From: a virus | Strand: one strand, 5' to 3' | Virus record (IMG/VR): IMGVR_UViG_3300031251_000098 | Coordinates: 1-24,426 of that record | Length of the DNA: 24,426 bases | Shown here: positions 1-6,389 of the stretch, piece by piece | Layout of the letters: each line of letters starts with the position of its first letter | How positions within the stretch are numbered: the stretch's first letter is position 1 | Notes under the pieces: generated by a model | Database searches by the model: none | Seen by the model: only the letters and a program-made list of their open reading frames with translations | Told to the model about the DNA's origin: nothing | Made by a program: the position numbers and the translations under genes

Positions 1-1
1 C

Positions 2-28
2 GATGAAGCTAAAGTGGACGAGAACTGA
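2..28 (+). CDS. Possible 3' end of a gene upstream of the window
   Basis: Reading from base 2, eight codons (ending DEAKVDEN) run to a TGA stop at 26-28. Only the tail is visible, so no family can be named. An acidic/basic tail of this kind would fit the end of a preceding gene that overlaps the possible membrane peptide starting at base 3, an arrangement common elsewhere in this genome. Eight codons without a stop is weak evidence. Confidence 0.2.
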   Translation, partial: DEAKVDEN

Positions 29-95
29 TAGCGTTTGTTTGAGCCTGACGGTCATCTGGGCTATTGGGTTCTTGTGGGTTATCAATGGTTGTTAG
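3..95 (+). CDS. Possible small single-pass membrane peptide (30 aa)
   Basis: ATG at base 3 opens a 30-codon frame ending at TAG 93-95. The peptide has a short basic start (MKLKW, then TRTD) followed by the hydrophobic stretch CLSLTVIWAIGFLWVINGC, long enough for one membrane helix with the basic end inside the cell. Small membrane peptides are common in phage genomes as holin-like, superinfection-exclusion or accessory proteins, but nothing here identifies which. The ribosome binding site would lie outside the window, so the start is unproven, and the frame may belong to a longer gene entering from the left. Confidence 0.35.
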   Translation: MKLKWTRTDSVCLSLTVIWAIGFLWVINGC

Positions 96-301
96 AGTTT
101 AGAGCAGTAACCATGAGGCGTTGGAACGCCGGCCTCTATGCGGTGCCTCTGCATAGCGCGGGCCCACCGGATTGGTTGTGGAAAACCCGCGTGATCTGCC
201 GGTCTGCTCTAATTAGTCCGTCGTGCTCCGAGGCGTCAAAAATATCGGGTCGTCAAGCCGGGAGACGTTAAAAGCCCTGGCGCTTATAGTGTGAGTGAAC
301 A
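96..301 (+). other. Gap with tandem hairpins; no convincing gene
   Basis: This 206-base stretch precedes the small gene at 302. Two adjacent inverted repeats are visible: GGCGT/ACGCC at 117-121/126-130, and CTATGC/GCATAG at 136-141/151-156 flanked by GGCC on both sides (131-134, 161-164). A frame from ATG 113 to TAA 269-271 (52 aa, rich in Trp and Arg) is open, but it has no clear ribosome binding site and resembles nothing I recognise. The stretch may be a structured leader or a small RNA. I found no tRNA-type T-loop here. Confidence 0.35.
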
Positions 302-553
302 ATGACCGACTACCCGCGACTCGTAAGATACATCGCCGCGCCAACGCCAGAAGCCTATCATGTGCCGCCTGTGTGGAACATGCTTGGCCTGCCAGTTGCG
401 AGCGTGACGCAGGGGTCGAGCGGTCCTGGCGGCGGTATGCTGCTGCCTAACCCGACGACGCCAGCAGCGCCGATGTTTCGCGCGCAGACGCCTAGCGCTC
501 CGCTGGCTCGGCTTGTTCCGACGCGAGCGCCTTTGATGGGTGGGATGTTCTAG
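302..553 (+). CDS. Hypothetical proline-rich small protein (83 aa)
   Basis: ATG start at 302 follows a modest GTGAGTGAA stretch that could serve as ribosome binding site. The product is 83 residues with no charged core. After a short ordered start (MTDYPRLVRYIAAP) it becomes rich in Pro, Ala, Gly and Met, including GSSGPGGGM and repeated PxxP-like spacing, so it is probably largely unstructured. It sits before the 91-residue helical gene and the terminase. No family is recognised and no function can be assigned. Similar Pro/Ala/Gly-rich composition is seen in the N-terminal half of the virion protein at 11528, so a minor virion or accessory role is possible but unsupported. Confidence 0.55.
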   Translation: MTDYPRLVRYIAAPTPEAYHVPPVWNMLGLPVASVTQGSSGPGGGMLLPNPTTPAAPMFRAQTPSAPLARLVPTRAPLMGGMF

Positions 554-590
554 TTATTTGCCGCGCAATTCACACTATGCAAATGTAATT
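554..590 (+). promoter_or_regulatory. Candidate promoter element (TTATTTGCC copy 1)
   Basis: TTATTTGCCG at 554-563 shares TTATTTGCC with the gap before the portal (2594-2602) and TTATTTG with the gap before the capsid (8164-8170). The TTG forms the start of a -35-like TTGCCG. A TGTAAT box (584-589) resembles a -10 element, but the spacing (20 bases) is longer than the sigma70 norm. Position right after a stop codon and before 676 fits a promoter or regulator site. Weak on its own. Confidence 0.22.
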
Positions 591-628
591 CGCCCATGGT
601 GGCGCGCGCTCGCGGTGGACGGTTTCTC

Positions 629-669
629 TCTCTCTTCCTGTTTGTCGCGGGCGCGTTTTACAAGAGAGA
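629..669 (+). promoter_or_regulatory. Possible hairpin masking the ribosome binding site of the 676 gene
   Basis: A polypyrimidine tract contains TCTCTCTT (629-636), which is perfectly complementary to AAGAGAGA (662-669), the ribosome binding site of the gene at 676. The 8-bp helix would enclose a 25-base loop. If it forms, it would limit translation of that gene. Simple-sequence complementarity of this sort can arise by chance. Confidence 0.3.
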
Positions 670-675
670 CGATCA

Positions 676-951
676 ATGTTCTTCTTCCGCTCGTCCAAGC
701 GCCGTCTGCGCGCTCTCGAACTCGACATGGAGTATGTGATGGCTGCTATTGATGATCTGAAGGCGCAGGGTGCTGATACCGTGACTGCGCTTGGTGAGGC
801 TGTTGTTCTGATCAACGACATCGCTGCGAAGCTTGCCGCTGCGGTCGCCGCTCATGACGAAGCCGCGCTCGTTCAGCTTGCTGCTGACCTGAAGGCCGCG
901 ACTGACCCGCTGAAGGCCATCGTTGCCGCGCACGCCGCGCCGGTTGCGTAA
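676..951 (+). CDS. Small helical protein upstream of terminase (91 aa)
   Basis: ATG at 676 follows CAAGAGAGAC, a good AGAGAG-type ribosome binding site. The protein starts with a basic segment (MFFFRSSKRRLRALELD) and continues as Ala/Leu/Asp-rich amphipathic helices with heptad-like spacing (about residues 15-85), predicting a coiled coil or helical bundle. It lies 25 bases before the large terminase, where many phages place the small terminase subunit. It lacks a visible helix-turn-helix, so calling it TerS would be a guess. Ala-rich helical proteins of about 90-110 residues are frequent in tailed-phage late regions with no known function. The partial gene at 24288 has a similar Leu/Ala helical style. 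Confidence 0.75.
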   Translation: MFFFRSSKRRLRALELDMEYVMAAIDDLKAQGADTVTALGEAVVLINDIAAKLAAAVAAHDEAALVQLAADLKAATDPLKAIVAAHAAPVA

Positions 952-976
952 GGTGAAGTGAAGAGAGAGCGTTCCC

Positions 977-2401
977 TTGGCGCAGATAACTTATACCCCG
1001 CCGCCTACGGTTGACGACTTCATACAGCACTATATCCCCGGCAAGTTGTTCTACAATTGGATTGTCGGGCCGGTTGGCTCTGGTAAGACTACCGGGCTGT
1101 TTTTCAAGCTTGCGTATATGGCGAAGCTGCAAGCGCCTGGTCCAGACGGTATGCGGCGCACGCGAGCGGTGATCGTTCGTAATACGCTTCCGCAGTTGCG
1201 TGATACGACCATCACGTCATGGAACTACTGGTTCAAGGATGGCGAGTCTGGAACATGGCGCGCGTCTGAGAACAAGTTCATGCTGCGCTTTGATGATGTA
1301 GAGTGCGAGGTTCTGTTCCGCCCACTAGATACGGCTGACGACGTTGCGCGCGTTCTGTCGTTGGAAGTGACGTTCGCCATCATTGATGAGTTTGTACAGA
1401 TACCGCGCGCCATCGTTGACGCGCTCTCGGCGCGTGTTGGCCGTTATCCAAGCAAGAAGGATGGCGGCGCGACTAACTTCGGAATTTTTGGTTCAAGCAA
1501 CCCTGATACAGAAGATAATTGGTATTATGATTACCTCCACCATAACCTGCCTGATAACGCCAAATTCTTTGTACAGCCTTCAGGGTTAAGCCCTGAAGCA
1601 GAGAACACAGAGAATCTGCCGCCAGGATATTATGAGAGTGCTATCCAGGGTAAGAGTGACGAGTGGATTAAGCAATACTGCGAATGCGTCTGGGGGTTTA
1701 CTGCAAATGGCAAACCTGTGGCCGCATCGTTCAAACCTGAGTGGCACGTTGCGAAGAAGCAGATACTCTTCAACCCGCACTTACCTTTGGTTTTTGGTCT
1801 TGACCCTGGTTACTCTGGGATGGCTGCTGTTTTTGGCCAACAGGATCTTGACGGGCGGCTCCTGGTATTCGGTGAAGTCACAGGTGAGAATTATAGCGCA
1901 CAGCGATTTATGGAAGAGCTTCTGACGCCGTATATCAGGCGCAAGTTTCCTGAAGCTTACGAAGTCTACTGCGCGCCCGATCCTGCTGCGTTCAACCGCG
2001 CCCAGACTGATGAGCGATCTGTCGTTGACATTATCAAGAAGCGCTACCCTGTTCCTAAGCCAGACTCAGATAACCGAATGGCGCTGCGAATGTCGGCAAT
2101 GGATTTCTTCATGACCGACCTGTCGCCAAAGGCTGGAACGTCGAAGCTGCTCATAGACGACAAGGCGTGCCCAAATCTCATGCGCGGGCTGCGTGGTGGC
2201 TGGCGGTGGGAGGTCAGCAAGAAGAGCGACACGATGAAGCCGGTTGTCGCTGATACTCCATACACGCACGTTTGCGACGCCTTTGCCTACCTGGCCCGCT
2301 ACTTCCACAAGCAGTCTGAGCGCGAGATGCGGTATGGGGCCGTGGGTGCGAGGAAGTTCACGCCGCCGCGTTCGTTTGGAAGTAGCTATCATTTTAGGTG
2401 A
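977..2401 (+). CDS. terL: Terminase large subunit (474 aa)
   Basis: Packaging motor that drives phage DNA into the prohead by ATP hydrolysis and cuts the concatemer. The ATPase domain shows a Walker A motif GPVGSGKTT (residues 31-39), Walker B with the catalytic pair DE at 137-138 (FAIIDEF), and a coupling motif FGSSNP (171-176). The C-terminal RNase H-like nuclease starts at LDPGYSG (D276), with further candidate metal ligands D335 (CAPDP) and D434 (HVCDAFAY). The length is usual for the family. The start is TTG at 977, 8 bases after AAGAGAGAG; no better ATG precedes Walker A. The short lead before Walker A (30 residues) argues against a truncated start being a problem. It is followed by a 260-base gap and then the portal gene, the normal order. 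Confidence 0.95.
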   Translation: MAQITYTPPPTVDDFIQHYIPGKLFYNWIVGPVGSGKTTGLFFKLAYMAKLQAPGPDGMRRTRAVIVRNTLPQLRDTTITSWNYWFKDGESGTWRASENKFMLRFDDVECEVLFRPLDTADDVARVLSLEVTFAIIDEFVQIPRAIVDALSARVGRYPSKKDGGATNFGIFGSSNPDTEDNWYYDYLHHNLPDNAKFFVQPSGLSPEAENTENLPPGYYESAIQGKSDEWIKQYCECVWGFTANGKPVAASFKPEWHVAKKQILFNPHLPLVFGLDPGYSGMAAVFGQQDLDGRLLVFGEVTGENYSAQRFMEELLTPYIRRKFPEAYEVYCAPDPAAFNRAQTDERSVVDIIKKRYPVPKPDSDNRMALRMSAMDFFMTDLSPKAGTSKLLIDDKACPNLMRGLRGGWRWEVSKKSDTMKPVVADTPYTHVCDAFAYLARYFHKQSEREMRYGAVGARKFTPPRSFGSSYHFR

Positions 2402-2428
2402 CGATGGCTGGTGGGGCGTTACTCACCA

Positions 2429-2501
2429 CTATCCAGTTCCGTCGCGGATCATAGGGAAGGTATCGACCCATACATCACTGGATAGCAGCGCCCTGGCTGC
2501 T
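2429..2501 (+). other. Candidate structured RNA element in the terminase-portal gap
   Basis: The gap 2402-2661 has no convincing gene but contains a perfect 9-bp inverted repeat, CTATCCAGT (2429-2437) with ACTGGATAG (2477-2485). Inside it lie two small hairpins: TCCG/CGGA (2438-2441/2445-2448), stacked directly on the outer helix, and GTAT/ATAC (2460-2463/2470-2473), giving a plausible three-way junction. Next comes AGCAGC/GCTGCT (2484-2489/2496-2501), which shares two bases with the outer helix and so would compete with it at the edge. No T-tract follows, so it is not a classic terminator. The function is unknown; leader RNA, processing site or packaging-related site are all possible. Confidence 0.35.
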
Positions 2502-2593
2502 TACCCTTCCCGCAACGATTAGCGTGTCTACATTCCACGCCGCAGCCATCTAAACCACCGTATATCACATCATCATCGCGGGCAAAACTCCCC

Positions 2594-2626
2594 TTATTTG
2601 CCAGCGCCTACGCTATACCACTAATA
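2594..2626 (+). promoter_or_regulatory. Candidate promoter element (TTATTTGCC copy 2)
   Basis: TTATTTGCCA at 2594-2603 repeats the element seen at 554 and, in part, at 8164. TTGCCA (2598-2603) is -35-like. No strong -10 box is visible at the right distance (CTAATA 2621-2626 is a poor match). It lies in the noncoding gap just before the portal gene, which suits a late promoter, but the support is position and repetition only. Confidence 0.2.
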
Positions 2627-2651
2627 GTAGCCGTGGATTTCTCGGCTACTA
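2625..2651 (+). promoter_or_regulatory. Perfect hairpin touching the portal ribosome binding site
   Basis: TAGTAGCCG (2625-2633) pairs perfectly with CGGCTACTA (2643-2651) around a 9-base loop. The 3' arm ends on the first base of AGGAG (2651-2655), the ribosome binding site of the portal gene whose GTG is at 2662. No run of T follows, so it is not a Rho-independent terminator. It probably affects translation or transcript stability of the portal message, for example as a 5' end stabiliser or protein-binding hairpin (inference). Confidence 0.45.
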
Positions 2652-2661
2652 GGAGTAGCGT

Positions 2662-4800
2662 GTGGCAGCTTATTTGCCTACTGTAGCTCAAGGTGAGCTA
2701 TCCCCGCCTGACGTTATGGTGAACGCGCCTGAGACGGCTCCTACGCCTGTTATCAAGTCAGAGGATCTTGCGGCTCTTGGGGATAAGCTAAAGAGCACCT
2801 TTGATTCCTACCGCTCAGACCGGCGCATCCAGGAACTGAAGTGGCTGCGCAACCTGCGCCAGTATCTCGGCGTCTACGATCCTGAGTTGGATCGCGAGCT
2901 ATCGTCTGCTCGCTCCCGCGCATACCCGCGCATTACGCGCGTCAAGACTATCTCCGTTCTATCACGCGTCATGAACCTTATGTTCCCCGGCAATGAGCGG
3001 AACTGGTCGCTTGAGGCGTCGCCGTCGCCAGACATGGACCCTCAAGATGTCATGAGTGCTATTCAGCAGATCATGGCGCAGAACCAGCAGTCTGGCGTTC
3101 AGATGCAGATGACGCCTGAGCTTATCAAGCAGGCTGTCAACAATCTTGCGCAGGACCGCGCGACTCAGTTGTCGCTTGTTATTGATGACCAGCTTGAAGA
3201 GTTGGGTGGAGACCAGACTATTGATTATGTGGCGCTCAATCGGTTGGCTCTCAAGTCTGGTATTCTGTACGGTCTTGGTGCTCTTGTTGGTCCGTTTGCC
3301 AGAATGGAGCAGACGACTACGTGGGAGATAGATCCTAATAGCGGTATGCCAATGCCGCAGGTTAAGGAAGTCTACAAGCCGCAGTTCGAGTTCGTTCCTG
3401 TGTGGGACTTATATCTCGATTTGTCGGCTAAGACGCTTAGCCAGATGGATGGCTACTTCCGGCGTATGGTTATGTCTCGCGCTCAAGTGCGCAAGCTGAT
3501 GGATAAGCCTGGATTTTTTGCTGACCAGATACGTGAATATCTCAAGCGCTACCCGAACGGCAACTATAAGCCGCAGCAGTTCGAGACCGAGCTGCGTTCC
3601 ATGGGCGTTAAGGTAAACGTCAACGAGCAAAAGACAGACGGAACGAAGTACGAAGTTATCATTTGGAGTGGCCCCGTTTCTGGGTCGTTGCTGAAGCTTG
3701 CCGGCGTTGAGATTGAGGAAGGCGCTGAGGCTGACGACATTGACGCTGAAGTGTGGATGATAGACGGCAATGTTATCAAGGCTGACATGAACCAGTGGCG
3801 TCAGCTTGGTTTCGACGTGAAGATGCTGCACACGTTCATCTTTGATGAGGATGATACAGCCCCTATCGGCAATGGTCTGCCAAACGTTATCCGCGATTCA
3901 CAGATGAGCATTTGCGCTGCGTCTCGCATGTTGCTTGATAATGCGAGCGTCGTGTGCGGTCCTAATCTGGAGCTAAACACAGACCTTCTGCGCCCGGACC
4001 AGGATCTTACCAGCACCAGCGCGTGGAAGATTTGGTACCGAGAAGGCACCGGTCCTGACGCTGTTCAGCCAGCTATACGCAATGTTCAGATCGACAGCCA
4101 TCTGCAGGAGCTACTGCAGATCATTGAACTGTTCATGAAGTTCGCTGACGCAGAGACGTTTGTTGGTCCTGCGACTGGCGGAGATATGGAGCGCGGCACG
4201 ATGCCGTCTGAGCCGATGAGGACAGCGGCTGGGGCGTCGATGCTGCGTGGCGATGCCGCTCTTCCGTTCAAGGACATCATCAGGAACTTCGACAGTTTTA
4301 CGCAGTCGATCATCCAGAGCTTGGTCTACTTCAACAGGCTGTTCAATCCTGACCTTGCTCCTGCTGGCGACTACAACGTCATTGCTCGCGGCGCTACGTC
4401 TCTTATCGCGAAAGAGGTTCGCGGTATGCAGATCGACCAGTTGATGCAGACGATGCCGACGCTGGCTGAGAGCGTTGCGCTGAATACGGATGACCGTAAG
4501 TTTGCGGAGGCTGTCTATAAGGTCCGCGACCTTAGTAACCTGCTTGTGTCGCCCGATGAGGCTGACCGCAAGAAGGCTGCGCAAGACCAGATGCAGCAGG
4601 CACAGGTTGCTCAGCAGCAGCAGTTGACTGAGGCGAACGTTCGCAAGCTTCTGTCTGATGCGTTCAAGAACATTTCACAAGCCAAGAAGAATGACGCCAA
4701 CGCCGATGCCACGCAATCTAAAGCTGCGCTCGACATACTGGAAGCAGGACTTGAACCAAATGACGCAAGAGAGACGCAAAAGCCAGCAGGAGTTAGCTAA
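2662..4800 (+). CDS. Portal protein, P22 gp1-like (712 aa)
   Basis: Forms the dodecameric ring at one vertex of the head through which DNA enters and leaves. GTG at 2662 follows AGGAG at 2651-2655. Length (712 aa) matches podovirus portals of the P22 type. Features visible: an N-terminal helical region with a basic patch (SYRSDRRIQELKWLRNLRQY, about residues 49-68), a conserved-looking stem/wing core with FEFVPVWDLYLDLSAKTL (about 249-266) and DTAPIGNGLPNVIRDSQ (about 398-414), and a C-terminal Gln/Ala-rich helical tail (about 635-680), as expected for a barrel helix. Position between terminase and scaffold supports the call. The last 41 bases overlap the next gene. I judge the family by pattern, not by search. 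Confidence 0.88.
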   Translation: MAAYLPTVAQGELSPPDVMVNAPETAPTPVIKSEDLAALGDKLKSTFDSYRSDRRIQELKWLRNLRQYLGVYDPELDRELSSARSRAYPRITRVKTISVLSRVMNLMFPGNERNWSLEASPSPDMDPQDVMSAIQQIMAQNQQSGVQMQMTPELIKQAVNNLAQDRATQLSLVIDDQLEELGGDQTIDYVALNRLALKSGILYGLGALVGPFARMEQTTTWEIDPNSGMPMPQVKEVYKPQFEFVPVWDLYLDLSAKTLSQMDGYFRRMVMSRAQVRKLMDKPGFFADQIREYLKRYPNGNYKPQQFETELRSMGVKVNVNEQKTDGTKYEVIIWSGPVSGSLLKLAGVEIEEGAEADDIDAEVWMIDGNVIKADMNQWRQLGFDVKMLHTFIFDEDDTAPIGNGLPNVIRDSQMSICAASRMLLDNASVVCGPNLELNTDLLRPDQDLTSTSAWKIWYREGTGPDAVQPAIRNVQIDSHLQELLQIIELFMKFADAETFVGPATGGDMERGTMPSEPMRTAAGASMLRGDAALPFKDIIRNFDSFTQSIIQSLVYFNRLFNPDLAPAGDYNVIARGATSLIAKEVRGMQIDQLMQTMPTLAESVALNTDDRKFAEAVYKVRDLSNLLVSPDEADRKKAAQDQMQQAQVAQQQQLTEANVRKLLSDAFKNISQAKKNDANADATQSKAALDILEAGLEPNDARETQKPAGVS

Positions 4801-4990
4801 GAAGCTTCACGAGAATCTTGGCAACTACGATGTCCAGAACATATTGGACTTAATTCGTAACCTGCGCGCTAATAGCCTTGAAGATTTGGTTACGTGTGAA
4901 GAGAGCCGCTTCAAGGAATATCAGGGTCGTATCAAGGCGTTCGATGATGTCGAGCGTATGATAACGCGCCCGCCTATCAGGAGTAACTGA
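4760..4990 (+). CDS. Hypothetical small charged protein overlapping portal end (76 aa)
   Basis: The frame is open from 4658, but the likely start is ATG 4760, which follows AGGA (4746-4749). An upstream start would lie deep inside the portal gene with no ribosome binding site. The 76-residue product (MTQERRKSQQELAKKLHENL at its start) is strongly charged and helical, with a middle ALIRN-like amphipathic stretch and a basic end. The gene overlaps the portal by 41 bases, and its TGA overlaps the scaffold ATG (TGATG), so it is translationally coupled to both. Small genes at this place occur in related phages without known function; an assembly accessory role is a guess. Confidence 0.7.
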   Translation: MTQERRKSQQELAKKLHENLGNYDVQNILDLIRNLRANSLEDLVTCEESRFKEYQGRIKAFDDVERMITRPPIRSN

Positions 4991-5916
4991 TGAGTGAAGT
5001 TGAGAAGAGTGAGAGCGAAGTTTTTACCGAGACTTTTAATACGCTTGCAGAGACCGGTGAGGTTCCTGGTTTTCCCGTAGAAGCCAAGGTTGAAGAGCCC
5101 ACGCCTGTTGTTGAGGAAGAGAGCCATGCGGACGATAAGCAGGAGCCTGTATCTTCCGAGTCTGATGCGCCCGTTCCCGCTGACGATGCACAGCCTGAAA
5201 CTGAGGCTGTGGCTGGTGCGGAAAAGAAAGAAGAACCCGCTCCGCAGAAAGAGCCTCAAAAGGCTGGAGCCGATCAAGACATCATCGACAGGCTTGCGCA
5301 GGCAGTTAAAGACAGAGTTCAGTCGCCTGTTCCTGAACAGCAGCCTCAACAGCCAGAAACCTACGAGCCGCAACCTGTTCTAACGCAGGAAGACTACAAG
5401 TCGCTAGAGGCGTTCGAGAAGGATTGGCCTGACGTTGCCAAGGCGATGGAACTGCGCGCCAAGGAACAGGCTAACGCTATCGTCAACCATGTCTTCAAGG
5501 AGTTTGCTGACGAGGCTCGCCCATATTTCAAGGCTGTGGCTGAGATGCGCCAGCAGTTGCACGCGCAGCAGTTGCAGCAGAAGGTAGAAGACTACCCTGT
5601 CGTCCGCGAGCAAGTTATGGAGTGGGCGAAAAAGCAGACACCAGTTCGGCGCGCAGTCTATGACCAGATTATTAATCGCGGGACGCCTGATGAGGTTGCT
5701 GAGCTTGTATCCATTTACAAGGCTGATACTGCCCCGCCGCCCGCGCCAGTTGCTCCTGTAGCGCCCGCTGCTCCAAAGCAGCTATCTCCCGCCGTCAAGA
5801 AGGCTGCGGCCGCTCTAGCGCCGGTGGCGTCTAAGCGCTCAAATGTCGTTCATGGCGATGACCCTATGGACTTCGACGGCGCGTTTAAAGAGGCGAACAA
5901 ATTCTTCTCGAACTAA
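4990..5916 (+). CDS. Scaffolding protein (308 aa)
   Basis: Internal scaffold that guides capsid shell assembly and is removed before or during packaging. The call rests on composition and position. Residues 1-115 are very rich in Glu, Pro, Ala, Val and Asp and must be disordered. Residues 130-235 form charged helices (EDYKSLEAFEKDWPDVAKAM, then QQLHAQQLQQKVEDYP). An Ala/Pro linker (about 245-275) leads to a basic-then-acidic C-terminus ending NKFFSN. P22-type scaffolds use a small helical C-terminus to contact coat protein. ATG 4990 overlaps the preceding stop and follows CAGGAG at 4978-4983. The gene lies between portal and capsid, but the usual direct adjacency to capsid is broken here by an accessory block of about 2.3 kb. 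Confidence 0.8.
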   Translation: MSEVEKSESEVFTETFNTLAETGEVPGFPVEAKVEEPTPVVEEESHADDKQEPVSSESDAPVPADDAQPETEAVAGAEKKEEPAPQKEPQKAGADQDIIDRLAQAVKDRVQSPVPEQQPQQPETYEPQPVLTQEDYKSLEAFEKDWPDVAKAMELRAKEQANAIVNHVFKEFADEARPYFKAVAEMRQQLHAQQLQQKVEDYPVVREQVMEWAKKQTPVRRAVYDQIINRGTPDEVAELVSIYKADTAPPPAPVAPVAPAAPKQLSPAVKKAAAALAPVASKRSNVVHGDDPMDFDGAFKEANKFFSN

Positions 5917-5931
5917 TGAAGGAGAGAACAT

Positions 5932-6168
5932 ATGGATTTCGGTGATGCTGTGCGTGCGTTGAAGGCTGGTAATAAGGTTGCTCGCGAAGGCTGGAACGGT
6001 AAGGGCATGTGGCTTGTGCTGGGTGACCCTGCCAATGTTCTTGTTTGGGATGATTACCCGATGCTGCCGTTTATTGCGATGAAGACGGCTGATGGCAAGA
6101 TGCTTCCTGGGTGGCTTGCAAGCCAGACGGATATTCTTGCGGAAGATTGGGTTGTTGTTTCAGCGTAA
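5932..6168 (+). CDS. tad2: Tad2-type anti-Thoeris protein, DUF2829 family (78 aa)
   Basis: Tad2 proteins are phage-encoded sponges. They bind the cyclic ADP-ribose isomer (1''-3' gcADPR) made by Thoeris ThsB TIR proteins and hold it away from the ThsA effector, blocking abortive defence in the cytoplasm. Here the family pattern is nearly complete: MDFGDAVRALKAG at the start, KVAREGWNGKGMWL (residues 15-28), LPFIAMKTADG (45-55) and the signature PGWLASQTDILAEDW (59-73). Length is normal for the family. A slightly extended loop with two Asp and a Trp (31-44) separates the two conserved halves and may tune the ligand pocket. ATG 5932 follows GAAGGAGAGAAC, a strong ribosome binding site, 15 bases after the scaffold stop, so it is likely expressed late with the head genes unless an internal promoter exists. 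Confidence 0.9.
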   Translation: MDFGDAVRALKAGNKVAREGWNGKGMWLVLGDPANVLVWDDYPMLPFIAMKTADGKMLPGWLASQTDILAEDWVVVSA

Positions 6169-6182
6169 GAGAGAGACTTGGC

Positions 6183-6374
6183 ATGGGAAAACGAAGCACT
6201 GTTCCAATAGATGAAGAAGAGCTTGCTTCGTTTGTGAGCAGGTTTGAGGAAGATGCGGAAGACGAGGCGTCGCTTAAGGAACTGGCGTCTCTTCACGAAC
6301 TAGCTGTCAGCGTCATAAAAAACTCGGAAGAGTTCCGGCGCGAATATAAGCGGAAGCAATCCGAAGATAAGTAA
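6183..6374 (+). CDS. Hypothetical acidic helical protein (63 aa)
   Basis: The start is taken as ATG 6183, which follows AAGAGAGAGAC (6167-6177); the frame is open further upstream but overlaps tad2 without a ribosome binding site. The 63-residue product is mostly helix-forming and acidic (EEEL, EEDAEDEASLKELASL at about 11-41) with a basic tail (REYKRKQSEDK). No transmembrane segment or known motif. It lies 14 bases after tad2 and 15 bases before the phosphoesterase, with the same AGAGAG ribosome binding site style, so the three are probably one transcript. No function can be assigned; small acidic phage proteins of this type sometimes act as inhibitors of host enzymes, which here is only a hypothesis. 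Confidence 0.7.
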   Translation: MGKRSTVPIDEEELASFVSRFEEDAEDEASLKELASLHELAVSVIKNSEEFRREYKRKQSEDK

Positions 6375-6389
6375 GAGAGAGATGCTGCC

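Noticed and set aside
35-271. 78-aa frame from TTG 35
   Set aside because: Non-ATG start without a good ribosome binding site, Trp/Arg-rich composition, and overlap with hairpins; only mentioned as a possible shorter 52-aa frame from ATG 113.
676-951. Small terminase subunit call
   Set aside because: Position fits, but no DNA-binding motif or family pattern was visible; left as a helical protein of unknown function.
2244-2522. 92-aa frame crossing the terminase end
   Set aside because: Mostly inside the terminase gene in another frame, with no ribosome binding site; the gap part holds inverted repeats instead.
2625-2651. Rho-independent terminator
   Set aside because: The stem is good but is followed by AGGAG rather than a T-tract and lies directly before a start codon.
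4658-4759. Upstream extension of the small gene at 4760
   Set aside because: It lies inside the portal gene, has unnatural composition and no ribosome binding site; ATG 4760 has one.
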